A stretch of 15,755 nucleotides of DNA from an uncultured Bilophila sp. (GCA_959604115.1 CAUHBW010000039.1:1-15755), one strand, 5' to 3'. Positions 7,667-15,191 are shown, numbered from the stretch's first letter. Program-made: numbers and translations. Notes: generated by a model from the sequence alone, not told the origin.

Positions 7667-7702
7667 GCCGGAGGCGGACGGCGGCCCGTCCGTTTGTCCG
7701 GC
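7667..7702 (+). terminator. Hairpin terminator between convergent activator and histidine kinase
   Basis: CGGACGG (7675-7681) pairs with CCGTCCG (7686-7692) over a CGGC loop and is followed by TTTGT on the plus strand. An outer arm GCCGGA (7667-7672) with TCCGGC (7697-7702) can extend it. The short T-run suits the plus-strand activator. On the minus strand the same stem lacks a T-tract, so its use by the kinase operon is less certain. Confidence 0.55.
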
Positions 7703-7710
7703 TTGCGGCG

Positions 7711-9627
7711 TCAGGTCGCGGCGTCGCTTCTTCCCGGTGCGTGAGGCGAATCCCGTGTCGGCTCGTCCTCCCGCGTCCATACGGCGGCGTTCCGGCTCCA
7801 GTCGGCGGTGATCAGGGTTCCCTTGCCGGGGGCGGTTTCGAGGGTGAAGGCGCCGCCGCTGAGTTCGACGCGTTCGCGCATGGTCTTGAGGCCGAGGCCG
7901 CGCCCGGCCCCTGCGGCGGCGGTCGGATCGAACCCGCGTCCGTCGTCCCGGATGGACACCACCACTTCCTCGCCCGTGGTGATGATGGACAGGCTCGCCC
8001 GGGTCGCTCCGGCGTGTTTCGCGATGTTGTTGAGGCTCTCCTGTACCAGACGGAAGATCACGACGCGCAGCGACGGAGGGAGCGTTTCGCCCGTCTCCGC
8101 CTCCACCTCTAGACGCAGTTCGGGGTGGGCCGCCTGATAGTCCCGGCAGAACATCCGGATGGAATTGAGCAGCCCGAGGTCGATGTACGCGGGCCGCAGC
8201 TCGTTCTGGATGCGCCGCAGTTGCCGGGCCAGTCCCTTGACCAGTTCCACCGCCTCGGCAAGCGGGACATGCGCCTGAACGACGTCCCGTTCCCGCAGCA
8301 TGAGCAGCGCCCGTTCGATGCCGAATTTTACCACGCTGATGGTCGCGCCCACGTCGTCGTGCAGCTCGGCGGCGAGCCGGAAGCGTTCCTCTTCCTGCGC
8401 CAGAATGAGCCGCCGGGAAAGCCGATCCAGTTCCGCCGTCCGGTCGCGGACCTGCTCTTCGAGGTGGTCGTGGGAACGTTGCAGCTCTTCCTCGCGCTCC
8501 TCCAGCCGGTTGATGAAGAAGGCCACCGAGCGGGCCATCTCCCGCACTTCGCCCGCGCCGTCGCGGGGCAGCGGGGTTTTGACGTTCAGGGTGCGCAGGC
8601 GCATGCATTCGTTGAGCCGGATCACCGGGCTGACGACGCACTTCGCCAGATACACGTACACGCAGGCGATGAGCGACAGCGAAAACAGCATGATCCCCAT
8701 AAGCGAGAAGAAAAATGAGGACATCCACGTCCGGAGCGTATCCCGGGAACGCGCCGTATCGTCCCGGGCCTGTTCGGACAGCCGTTCGGCGTTCAGCAGA
8801 ATGGCGTCGGCCAGCGCGTTGATCCGCAATCCCTGCGCGCCGACCTCGCGGCTGGCGGCGTGCAGCTGGCGGAACAGCGACAGGACGCCGTTTTCGTCGA
8901 GCGCGCAGATCACGATCTGCTCGTACAGACGGTCGCCCGTTTCCGCAACGTCCGGGTCCAGACGCATGGACGAGGCCGGATCCAGTTCCTTGCGGGCTTC
9001 CCCGAGCTGCGCGTACAGATCGTTCCGCACCCGCAGCCCGTACGGCGCGTCGATGTCCGTACACAGGGCAAGCAGCAGGGATATCGACATGTGCAGATGG
9101 TGGTTCCAGTGTTCGATTTGCGTATAGCCGGGCGCATCCGAACTGAGGTTTTCCAGTTCCCGGGACAGAACGCGCAGGCTCTTCACCAGCCGGGTCCGCT
9201 GGTTCCTGATCTCCAGCATGCGCGCGACGCGCTGTTCCAGCGTTTCGGCGATGTCCTCGAAGGACGCGATCTGCGCCTTGAGCGCGTGGAGCCGGCCCGG
9301 ATAAAACCCTACGGATTCCATGCGCCCGATGGTGCCCTCCAGCTCCCTGATGCGCCAGAGCAGCTCTTCAAGACCGCGCCGGAGCACCAGATCGTTCTCG
9401 CTTTGCGCCAGACGGAAGCTCATGCCCCGTATCCATTCGCATTCCCGCACCAGCGTGGCGGTCAGGTTCAGGGCGGGAAGCTGGGTTTCGACCGTCCCGT
9501 CCACGACCGACATGGCCTGACGGAAGGCGTAGAGCTGTACTCCGGAAACCAGCAGAAAGGCGCAGGCGAACATGAGCAGCGGGATGCTGACGGCGAAGGC
9601 GATGCCCCGCAGACGGTGCGGGTTCAT
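7711..9627 (-). CDS. Membrane sensor histidine kinase, NarL-type (HisKA_3, HAMP)
   Basis: Inner-membrane kinase of 638 residues. A first transmembrane helix at ~8-33 is followed by a ~270-residue, mainly helical periplasmic region. The second helix is at ~303-328, then come HAMP (~328-378) and a charged coiled coil (~372-415). The phosphoacceptor is His423 in LAAELHDDVGATI, the HisKA_3 signature. ATP-binding motifs are the N-box QESLNNIAKHAGA (529-541), DDGRGFD (561-567) and GRGLGLKTMRERV (575-587). HisKA_3 kinases pair with NarL/FixJ regulators, and one is encoded in the same operon. ATG 9627 overlaps the binding-protein stop by 4 bp (ATGA), behind GGAAGG, which indicates coupled translation. 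The open frame runs on to 10002 but lies inside the binding-protein gene. I recognise no named ligand-binding fold in the periplasmic part; I infer it docks the neighbouring binding protein. Confidence 0.93.
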   Translation of the reverse strand: MNPHRLRGIAFAVSIPLLMFACAFLLVSGVQLYAFRQAMSVVDGTVETQLPALNLTATLVRECEWIRGMSFRLAQSENDLVLRRGLEELLWRIRELEGTIGRMESVGFYPGRLHALKAQIASFEDIAETLEQRVARMLEIRNQRTRLVKSLRVLSRELENLSSDAPGYTQIEHWNHHLHMSISLLLALCTDIDAPYGLRVRNDLYAQLGEARKELDPASSMRLDPDVAETGDRLYEQIVICALDENGVLSLFRQLHAASREVGAQGLRINALADAILLNAERLSEQARDDTARSRDTLRTWMSSFFFSLMGIMLFSLSLIACVYVYLAKCVVSPVIRLNECMRLRTLNVKTPLPRDGAGEVREMARSVAFFINRLEEREEELQRSHDHLEEQVRDRTAELDRLSRRLILAQEEERFRLAAELHDDVGATISVVKFGIERALLMLRERDVVQAHVPLAEAVELVKGLARQLRRIQNELRPAYIDLGLLNSIRMFCRDYQAAHPELRLEVEAETGETLPPSLRVVIFRLVQESLNNIAKHAGATRASLSIITTGEEVVVSIRDDGRGFDPTAAAGAGRGLGLKTMRERVELSGGAFTLETAPGKGTLITADWSRNAAVWTREDEPTRDSPHAPGRSDAAT

Positions 9628-11171
9628 GGGCGGCCTTCCTTGTCGATGCCGTCCAGCGGCGACAGGGTTCCGAGGCCGAGCGTGTCCAGATGCCGGACCG
9701 GGGGAAGGGAAAGCAGACCGTAGGGCATGGTCGCCAGCCACAGCATGGGGCGGTCTTCGGCGACGACGCGCTGGAAGGCGGCGTACAGCTCCCGCCGCTT
9801 GCCGGGATCGGTTTCCGAGGAGGCGTCCGACATGAGCCTTTCGGCGTGGGGATTGGCGTACTTGCCCATGTTGGCCCACGGGATGTTGCTGCGGGCGTTC
9901 CGGGCGCTGTAGAGGCGGTGGATGCCGACCACGGGATCGTGCCATGCGAACAGCTCGTCCAGCGAAACCTGAAACGCGCCCGTGGAAACATGCCGCATCC
10001 ATTCGGAGAACTGCATGGAGTCGCGGGGCACGATTTCGACGCCGAGCCGCGCGAACTCATGCCGCAGGAGCCCGACCACCGGAGGGAAAAAGTCCGTGCC
10101 CGGCGTATAGTCGAGGACGAGGGTGAACCGTTTTCCGTTCTGTCCGCGCGGGTAGCCCGCCTCGTCCAGCAGCCGCCCCGCCAGTTCCGGATCGAACGGT
10201 TCCATGAGGGGCGCGTGGTAGGGGGCTCCGGGCGGAATGGGGCCGTACTGCGGTTCCGCCATGCCGAACAGGCGGGCCAGGGCGTTCCGGTCCAGCGCGA
10301 GCGACAGGGCCTTGCGGACCCGGGGATCGTCGAGCGGGGCGGCCTCAAGATTGCAGTCGAGCACGAGATAGGCGTGCAGGTTCGGTATGGGCGTGATCCG
10401 TACGGAACGGAAAGGATAGTTCTGGCGGAAGGCGTCGAGGATCAACGGCGACGAGAACAGGTACACGTCCGCCTCTCCGCTGGACAGGGCCAACGGAATC
10501 TCGGCCTGATCCCAGTAGATGCGGAAGGTGACGCGATCGAGCAGCGGCTTTCCCGGCAGGAAAAAACGCGGGTTCCGGACCAGACGGACGTACCGGTTCG
10601 GAACGAAGGCCTCCAGCATGAACGGTCCGGACCCCACGGGAGCGAGATTCGCTTCCTGCGCGTCCAGCGGCCTGCCGTCGCCGAAGACATGGCGCGGCAG
10701 GATGGGCACGAGGGAGGGGATGAGGACGGCGGGCAAGGCCGGGAAGGGGCGGGACAGCCGCACGACGGCGGTGTGCGCGTCGGGGGTTTCCACCGCCTCC
10801 ACGGGTTCGAGCATGGGGCCGAAGGGATGGTTGTCGCGGCTGGCCATGATGGAGAAGGCCACGTCGGAGGCGGTGATGGGCGTGCCGTCGTGAAAGAAGC
10901 CTTCGCGCAGGGAGAAGGTGAAGGTGCGGTAGTCACGGCTGTGCGTCCAGCAGGAGGCGAAGTAGGGACGGGGGTCGCCCTCGGGAGAGAGCCGGGTCAG
11001 CCCGGCGAACAGCTGCGCGCCGATGGACCCCACCAGACTGCCGGACAGAAGCACGGGATTGAAGTGCGGCGGATTGTCCTCAAGCGCGATGACCAGTTCG
11101 TTTTTCGGCGTTTCCGCAAGGGCCGGGCAGACCGTCGGCAGGAGCAGCAACAGGACGAGGAACGCCTTCAC
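9624..11171 (-). CDS. Periplasmic dipeptide/oligopeptide-type binding protein (SBP_bac_5), likely sensor subunit
   Basis: Secreted binding protein of 515 residues. Residues 1-19 form a Sec signal peptide with cleavage after ALA. Cys15 is not in a good lipobox (PTVC), so I expect a soluble periplasmic protein. Family motifs are GFFHDGTPITASDVAFS (91-107), the equivalent of the DppA/OppA/NikA LRxGvkFHDGtPltAeDV block, VGSGPFMLEAF (179-189) and DPRVRKALSLALDR (282-295). The start is GTG, overlapping the response-regulator stop as GTGA, with GGGGA 8 nt upstream. Its stop overlaps the kinase start. No ABC permease or ATPase gene is near. A binding protein locked between its regulator and kinase points to ligand sensing rather than transport. 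The ligand could be a peptide, metal complex or other compound; sequence alone does not say. Confidence 0.9.
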   Translation of the reverse strand: MKAFLVLLLLLPTVCPALAETPKNELVIALEDNPPHFNPVLLSGSLVGSIGAQLFAGLTRLSPEGDPRPYFASCWTHSRDYRTFTFSLREGFFHDGTPITASDVAFSIMASRDNHPFGPMLEPVEAVETPDAHTAVVRLSRPFPALPAVLIPSLVPILPRHVFGDGRPLDAQEANLAPVGSGPFMLEAFVPNRYVRLVRNPRFFLPGKPLLDRVTFRIYWDQAEIPLALSSGEADVYLFSSPLILDAFRQNYPFRSVRITPIPNLHAYLVLDCNLEAAPLDDPRVRKALSLALDRNALARLFGMAEPQYGPIPPGAPYHAPLMEPFDPELAGRLLDEAGYPRGQNGKRFTLVLDYTPGTDFFPPVVGLLRHEFARLGVEIVPRDSMQFSEWMRHVSTGAFQVSLDELFAWHDPVVGIHRLYSARNARSNIPWANMGKYANPHAERLMSDASSETDPGKRRELYAAFQRVVAEDRPMLWLATMPYGLLSLPPVRHLDTLGLGTLSPLDGIDKEGRP

Positions 11172-11827
11172 GAGCCGTTCCCCACGGTGATGAGCCCGTG
11201 CTGCACCGCGAACATGGTCACTTCGCAGGCGTTCCTAAGGGACAGTTTCCGCATGAAGTTGGTCCGGTGGCAGTTGACCGTGCGCTCGGCGATGAACAGG
11301 CGTTCCGCGATGTGCCTGTTGGAGTGGCCTTCCGCGACCATGACCAACACCTCACGTTCCCTCTGGGTCAGTTGTTCGAGCGGCGACGGAGGCGCGGGTT
11401 CCGGTTCCTTGACGTAGTTGTCCACCACATATTCCGCCAGTTCCGCGCTGATGTGGCGGCATCCCCTGAGCACGGACTGGATGGCGAAGAAAAATTCGTC
11501 CGAGTCGGCCGTCTTGAGCAGATACCCCTGCGCCCCGGCCTTGAACGCCGCCCGCAGATGCTCCGGGGTCGCGCGCATGGAAATGACGAGGACGGCGGTT
11601 TCCGGACTGCCCTCCCGGACTTTCGGGATGACGTCCAGTCCGTCCAGTTTCGGCATGGCGAGATCAAGCAGCAGGATGTCCGGGCGCAGGCGCAGGGTCG
11701 TTTCGACCGCCGCGAGGCCGTCCCCGGCTTCCCCCACCACGTTCAGTTCGCTCCGCAGGGAAAGGAGCTGCCTGAGGCCGCTCCGAAACAGCGCGTGATC
11801 TTCCGCGAGCACAATGGATACCGACAT
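11168..11827 (-). CDS. Response regulator, NarL/FixJ family (receiver plus LuxR-type HTH)
   Basis: DNA-binding regulator of 219 residues, first gene of the three-component operon. The receiver domain (~4-120) has the acidic pair Glu9-Asp10, phospho-acceptor Asp55 (ILLLD), Ser83 in the Thr/Ser position and Lys105. A short linker rich in Pro and Glu (140-149) leads to a LuxR-type HTH (~152-212) with LTQREREVL (153-161) and NRHIAERLFIAERTVNCH (170-187). Start chosen at ATG 11827, preceded by AGGAG at 7 nt. The frame continues to 11890 but has no better site and would cross the predicted promoter. Its stop overlaps the binding-protein GTG start. Likely targets are its own operon and the divergent amidohydrolase, whose shared control region carries an inverted repeat. 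Confidence 0.94.
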   Translation of the reverse strand: MSVSIVLAEDHALFRSGLRQLLSLRSELNVVGEAGDGLAAVETTLRLRPDILLLDLAMPKLDGLDVIPKVREGSPETAVLVISMRATPEHLRAAFKAGAQGYLLKTADSDEFFFAIQSVLRGCRHISAELAEYVVDNYVKEPEPAPPSPLEQLTQREREVLVMVAEGHSNRHIAERLFIAERTVNCHRTNFMRKLSLRNACEVTMFAVQHGLITVGNGS

Positions 11828-11861
11828 GTCCGTTCTCCTGCTGTAGTCAATAGTCGCCGCC

Positions 11862-11890
11862 AGTGTACGGCCTATTCCGGGCGGGAACAA
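11862..11890 (-). promoter_or_regulatory. Sigma-70-like promoter of the response regulator operon
   Basis: Minus strand reads TTGTTC (11890-11885), 17 bp, TACACT (11867-11862). Matches to TTGACA and TATAAT are 3 of 6 and 4 of 6, with ideal spacing. The predicted start near 11855 gives a ~28-nt leader carrying the AGGAG ribosome site. Confidence 0.45.
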
Positions 11891-11912
11891 TACGTCGCCT
11901 CCACCGGAAAAC

Positions 11913-11928
11913 TAGAGCGTTCGCTCTA
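11913..11928. promoter_or_regulatory. Inverted repeat, probable operator in the divergent control region
   Basis: TAGAGCG-TT-CGCTCTA: two perfect 7-bp arms around a 2-bp centre. It lies between the two divergent promoters. A TTGTCC (11929-11934) follows directly and could be a -35 for the amidohydrolase gene. A dimeric repressor or the local response regulator could bind here; no regulator with a matching known site is assigned. Confidence 0.55.
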
Positions 11929-11946
11929 TTGTCCGGGCGCGCTCTC

Positions 11947-11962
11947 CGGCGCTATTCCTGCA
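11947..11962 (+). promoter_or_regulatory. Candidate promoter of the amidohydrolase gene (weak sigma-54-like, or sigma-70-like)
   Basis: CGGCGC-TATTC-CTGCA has GG and GC 10 bp apart, as in a -24/-12 element, and would start transcription near 11973, ~30 nt before ATG. The match is clearly poorer than the site at 5397-5411. A competing reading is TTGTCC (11929-11934), 18 bp, TATTCC (11953-11958). I cannot choose between them. Confidence 0.3.
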
Positions 11963-12002
11963 CTATGGCGGCGGAAGCCGCGAGACAAACCAAGGAGCAG
12001 GC

Positions 12003-14840
12003 ATGAAGACACGCACGCTGGTATGGGCAACGGCCCTGACCTTGATTCTGGGAGGCGGGATGCGTCTGCACGCCGCCGATCGGCTGGCGGACACGCTGTA
12101 CCACAACGGAACCATCTACACGATTGCGGAAACGCGGAGCGAGGCCCGGGACGTCGGCAAGGCCGGACGGGCCGAAGTCGTGGCGACGCGGAACGGCAGG
12201 ATCGTCTTCGTCGGCTCCGAGGCCGACGCGAGGGCGAAGGGCTATTTCGACGGGAACCGGGTCGGGAAGATCGTGGACCTGCACGGCAAGACCATGCTGC
12301 CCGGTTTCGTGGACGGGCACAGCCATTTCCCCGGCGACAGCGAGATGGAGCTGTTCTACGCCAACCTGAACTGCCCGCCGCTCGGTCCCGTGGAGACGAT
12401 GGCCGATCTGGTCGGCCTGCTCAAGGCGCGGGCCGACGACACGCCCGCCGGAGACTGGGTCGTCGGGTGGAACTATGACGACTCGCTGATTGCGGAAAAG
12501 CGTCACCCCGCGCGGGACGATCTGGATGCGGTCAGCGTCGCGCATCCGGTGATCGCCATCCACAGCTCGTGGCACATGTATGCCGTGAACTCGTTCATCA
12601 TCGACCGGATCATCGAACCGCAGGGCTCCGTCGTGGACGGCGTGTTCACGCTCAAGGACGGCACGCCCGTTCCCGGCGTGGAGCTCAGGGACGGCAGGAT
12701 CACCGGCGTGCTCTACGAAGGTCTGGCGATGAATCTCGTTCAGCCTCCGGCGCTGACCGAAGCGCAGACCATGCAGACGCTCGCCCGCGGTTCGCAGGCC
12801 TACGCGGCGGCGGGCGTGACCACGGCGGATCAGGGGGGCAGCTTCATGCCCGTGAACCTTCAGCAGCTTCAGCGGTCGCTCGGAGAGAACAACCTGCACG
12901 TCCGCGTCCTCGTGCATCCCTACACCGCCTATGACATCGTGGCCGAGTACGGCACGTCGGGACAGGAGCAGCACTCGTCCCTCAGGTGGGACACCAAGGG
13001 CACGCCCGATCTGTTCGACGATGAGCCGACGGCCGAGTCCCCCTCCGTGGGCGACGACATCAGCCGGTTTTCCACCGAGGGCATGGACGCCTCGAACCTT
13101 CCCGAGCTCAGCCTGTTCCTCGGCGCGTGGAAGGAGATCTACGACGGATCGAATCAGGGCTATACCGGCTATTTCAAGCATCCCGGCTATTGGGACAGGC
13201 AGGACAAGGCCCCCAACGATCCCGAGATCGGCGGGCCCGATCCGCTGCATCCCGAGGACATGCTCGGCCTGAACGGCACCATGACCTTCTCCCGGGACAT
13301 CCTCAAGGAAAGCGTCGCCTTCTATCACAAGAACCGGCAGCCCATCGAAATGCACGTCAACGGCAGCCGGGCTGCGGAAGACTACATGACCGCGCTGGAG
13401 CTCGCCGTGGCGGAGCATCCCGAGGTTACGGACATGCGGCATACCTTCATCCACGGCCAGATGGCCGAACGGCAGATCGTCGAACGCTCCGTGGGCGACT
13501 ACTCCAGTCTGGACGCCACGGCGGGCATGTATGAGGATCTGACCGGCACGGCCCGTCAGGAGGGCGTGGAGACGGCGTTCGGCGGCACGGAATACGCCGC
13601 CTCCGATCTGCGCGCCGCGCTCGGGGACGGTCTGTTGATGAAGGCGCAGAACCTCGTGGCCTCGTATTTCGTCACCCACACCTATTTCTGGGGCGACCGC
13701 CATCTGGACATCTATATGGGGCCCGGACGCGGCAAGCAGATGAACCCCTGCGGCTGGGCCTCCGTCTACGGGCAGCCGTTCACCACGCACAACGATACCA
13801 GCGTTACGCCCATTTCGCCTCTCCGGAGCATCCAGTCGGCCGTGACCCGCACCAGCACTTCGGGCCGCCTCGTGAGCGGTTCCAGCAAGGACATCGACGC
13901 CAAGGCCCTCTACCCCGAAACCAAGGGCGGGCCGGAACGGGAGTTCTGGGATTACGACCAGCGCGTCAACGTGCTCGAAGCCATCCGGGCGACCACGATC
14001 ACTCCCGCATTCCAGAACCATATCGAACGGCTTGTGGGCAGCATCGAGGAAGGCAAGCTGGCCGACTTCGTCATTCTTGACGACGATCCGGTGAGCGTCG
14101 CCGAAAAGGCCCCCGAAACGCTGGCCTCCATGCGGATTGCGGCGACCATCGTCGGCGACGGCGTGGTCCACGGCGTGCTGCCCGGTTCGGACACGTTCAT
14201 CGGTCAGATGGGTGCGGGCTACGGTCAGGCCGAAGGCGTTACCGTCGGCAACCTCGTCTATGACAAGCTGTCCCCCGCCGATGCGGAAAAGGGCTTCGGA
14301 GCCATCGCCAAGGGCGAAAACCGTATCGGCACGCTGTCCTTCACGGCCGACGTCACCGAAGGCAAGAGCGGCGTCTTCCATTTCACCTTCCTCGGCAACG
14401 ATGCGGCCGTGGCCGATTTCAGGCTGTACAAGCTGCATGAAACCGATGCGGCGACCTACGCCTACGGCAAGCCCGCTCCCGGGGACATGGCGTCCGCATC
14501 CGGGCACTGGTGGATCGCGGAACCGAACGCGCCCACCATCGCTCTCCCCGAAACGGCCCGGCTGGAGATGGACAAGACGTACATTGCGTTCTTCGTCATC
14601 CGCGACAACGACCCCGCGTTCGACGCCGATCCCGCTTCCGGCGTGATCAAGGACCCCGTGTCCCTCGCCACTGCGGGCGGGCTTCCGAACAACGGCGGAA
14701 CCTCTCCTTCGGGCGGCGACGGAGGCGGAAGCGGCGGCTGCACCGTGGGGTCCGCCCCGGCCTATGACCTGTTCGTCCTGTTCCTCGGCCTCGGCGCGGT
14801 GGCCGCCATCCGCGTGCTCCGCAGAAGACGGGCCGCATAA
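12003..14840 (+). CDS. Exported YtcJ-like amidohydrolase with C-terminal Cys/hydrophobic/Arg sorting tail
   Basis: Predicted cell-surface or periplasmic metal hydrolase of 945 residues; YtcJ-like family members usually act on N-acyl or cyclic amide substrates. A signal peptide covers ~1-25 (cleavage near HAADR). The amidohydrolase domain (~30-725) shows GFVDGHSH (101-108; His106/His108 as metal ligands), YDGSNQGYTGYF (380-391), EMHVNGS (449-455, His451), RHTFIHGQM (479-487, His484), and Asp598 in HNDTSVTP followed by PLRSIQSAVTR. GSIEEGKLADFVILDDDP (679-696) closes the composite barrel. A further ~160-residue region (~735-890) ends in VIRDNDPAFDADPASGVIKDP. A Gly/Ser linker then leads to GGC (Cys913), a hydrophobic helix (~921-936) and RVLRRRRAA. 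That tail resembles Synerg-CTERM or JDVT-CTERM sorting signals, which are cut at the Cys region by intramembrane proteases. AAGGAG precedes ATG by 5 nt. Substrate unknown; the divergent sensor operon suggests regulated expression. Confidence 0.9.
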   Translation: MKTRTLVWATALTLILGGGMRLHAADRLADTLYHNGTIYTIAETRSEARDVGKAGRAEVVATRNGRIVFVGSEADARAKGYFDGNRVGKIVDLHGKTMLPGFVDGHSHFPGDSEMELFYANLNCPPLGPVETMADLVGLLKARADDTPAGDWVVGWNYDDSLIAEKRHPARDDLDAVSVAHPVIAIHSSWHMYAVNSFIIDRIIEPQGSVVDGVFTLKDGTPVPGVELRDGRITGVLYEGLAMNLVQPPALTEAQTMQTLARGSQAYAAAGVTTADQGGSFMPVNLQQLQRSLGENNLHVRVLVHPYTAYDIVAEYGTSGQEQHSSLRWDTKGTPDLFDDEPTAESPSVGDDISRFSTEGMDASNLPELSLFLGAWKEIYDGSNQGYTGYFKHPGYWDRQDKAPNDPEIGGPDPLHPEDMLGLNGTMTFSRDILKESVAFYHKNRQPIEMHVNGSRAAEDYMTALELAVAEHPEVTDMRHTFIHGQMAERQIVERSVGDYSSLDATAGMYEDLTGTARQEGVETAFGGTEYAASDLRAALGDGLLMKAQNLVASYFVTHTYFWGDRHLDIYMGPGRGKQMNPCGWASVYGQPFTTHNDTSVTPISPLRSIQSAVTRTSTSGRLVSGSSKDIDAKALYPETKGGPEREFWDYDQRVNVLEAIRATTITPAFQNHIERLVGSIEEGKLADFVILDDDPVSVAEKAPETLASMRIAATIVGDGVVHGVLPGSDTFIGQMGAGYGQAEGVTVGNLVYDKLSPADAEKGFGAIAKGENRIGTLSFTADVTEGKSGVFHFTFLGNDAAVADFRLYKLHETDAATYAYGKPAPGDMASASGHWWIAEPNAPTIALPETARLEMDKTYIAFFVIRDNDPAFDADPASGVIKDPVSLATAGGLPNNGGTSPSGGDGGGSGGCTVGSAPAYDLFVLFLGLGAVAAIRVLRRRRAA

Positions 14841-14881
14841 TCCCGAAAAACGATACGGACGACGCTCCTCCCTGTCCGCAT

Positions 14882-14951
14882 CCTTCCCCCGTCTTTCCTG
14901 CCATGCGAAGGGAAGGCGGGGGAACCGCGGCGCGGTTCGCGCCGCTCCCCC
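14882..14951 (+). other. Pair of competing hairpins downstream of the amidohydrolase
   Basis: CCTTCCC (14882-14888) pairs with GGGAAGG (14910-14916). Separately, GCGGCGCG (14927-14934) pairs with CGCGCCGC (14938-14945) over GTT, extended by GGGGGA (14918-14923) with TCCCCC (14946-14951) across a 3-nt bulge. The same G5 run could instead pair with C5 at 14886-14890. Only ATCTTG follows, a poor T-tract. It could act as a Rho-assisted or weak terminator, or as an mRNA 3'-end stabiliser. Confidence 0.45.
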
Positions 14952-14967
14952 ATCTTGATCATGCAGG

Positions 14968-15003
14968 CGACGCCCCTCCCGGTTCGTGCCGGGAGGGGCG
15001 TCG
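14968..15003. other. Perfect 15-bp hairpin in the spacer
   Basis: CGACGCCCCTCCCGG (14968-14982) pairs perfectly with 14989-15003 over the 6-nt loop TTCGTG. It is the longest perfect stem I found. No T-tract follows on either strand, so a simple intrinsic terminator is not supported. It could serve as a Rho-dependent end, a transcript-protecting stem or part of a dispersed repeat. Confidence 0.6.
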
Positions 15004-15054
15004 TGTCCGTCGGCCCGCGTTGGAGCCGTATCCCGCTCCGGTGCGGCGTCTTGC

Positions 15055-15073
15055 GCCCGCTTCGGCGGGCTTT
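15055..15073 (+). terminator. UUCG-tetraloop intrinsic terminator
   Basis: GCCCGC-TTCG-GCGGGC followed by TTT. A 6-bp GC stem closed by the very stable UUCG tetraloop and a short T-run is a common terminator form. It would end transcription from the amidohydrolase gene before the next promoter. The T-run is only three bases. Confidence 0.55.
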
Positions 15074-15104
15074 GGCGGAAAGAAATAAGGCGCGCGCCCG
15101 TTCC

Positions 15105-15110
15105 TATAAT
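15105..15110 (+). promoter_or_regulatory. Perfect -10 element for the downstream membrane gene
   Basis: TATAAT with an A/T-richer context than its surroundings. Transcription would start near 15117, leaving a ~75-nt leader. No good TTGACA lies at 16-18 bp; the nearest TTGGCG (15072-15077) is 27 bp away. If real, it probably needs an activator or is weak. Confidence 0.45.
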
Positions 15111-15149
15111 GGAAAACGCGTTGGCGGGGGGGTACACGGGAGGCATATG

Positions 15150-15173
15150 CCCGGAGCGGTTTGTCGCTCCGGG
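15150..15173 (+). promoter_or_regulatory. Leader stem-loop just upstream of the ribosome binding site
   Basis: CCCGGAGCG (15150-15158) pairs perfectly with CGCTCCGGG (15165-15173) over GTTTGT. It ends 7 nt before the AGGA site (15181-15184) and 18 nt before ATG 15192. It leaves the ribosome site single-stranded, so it could protect the 5' end of the message or bind a regulator. Confidence 0.5.
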
Positions 15174-15191
15174 AGACGAAAGGAACGACGC

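Noticed and set aside
9628..10002. N-terminal extension of the histidine kinase
   Set aside because: It lies inside the binding-protein gene in another frame. The ATGA overlap at 9627 is the natural coupled start.
14968..15003. Intrinsic terminator call for the 15-bp hairpin
   Set aside because: No T-tract on either side, so I kept it as an unassigned hairpin.
11952..15146. 1064-codon open frame on the minus strand
   Set aside because: Antisense to the amidohydrolase and across the hairpin-rich spacer. Composition is biased to Gly, Arg, His and Val with no domain. The plus strand encodes a clear enzyme.
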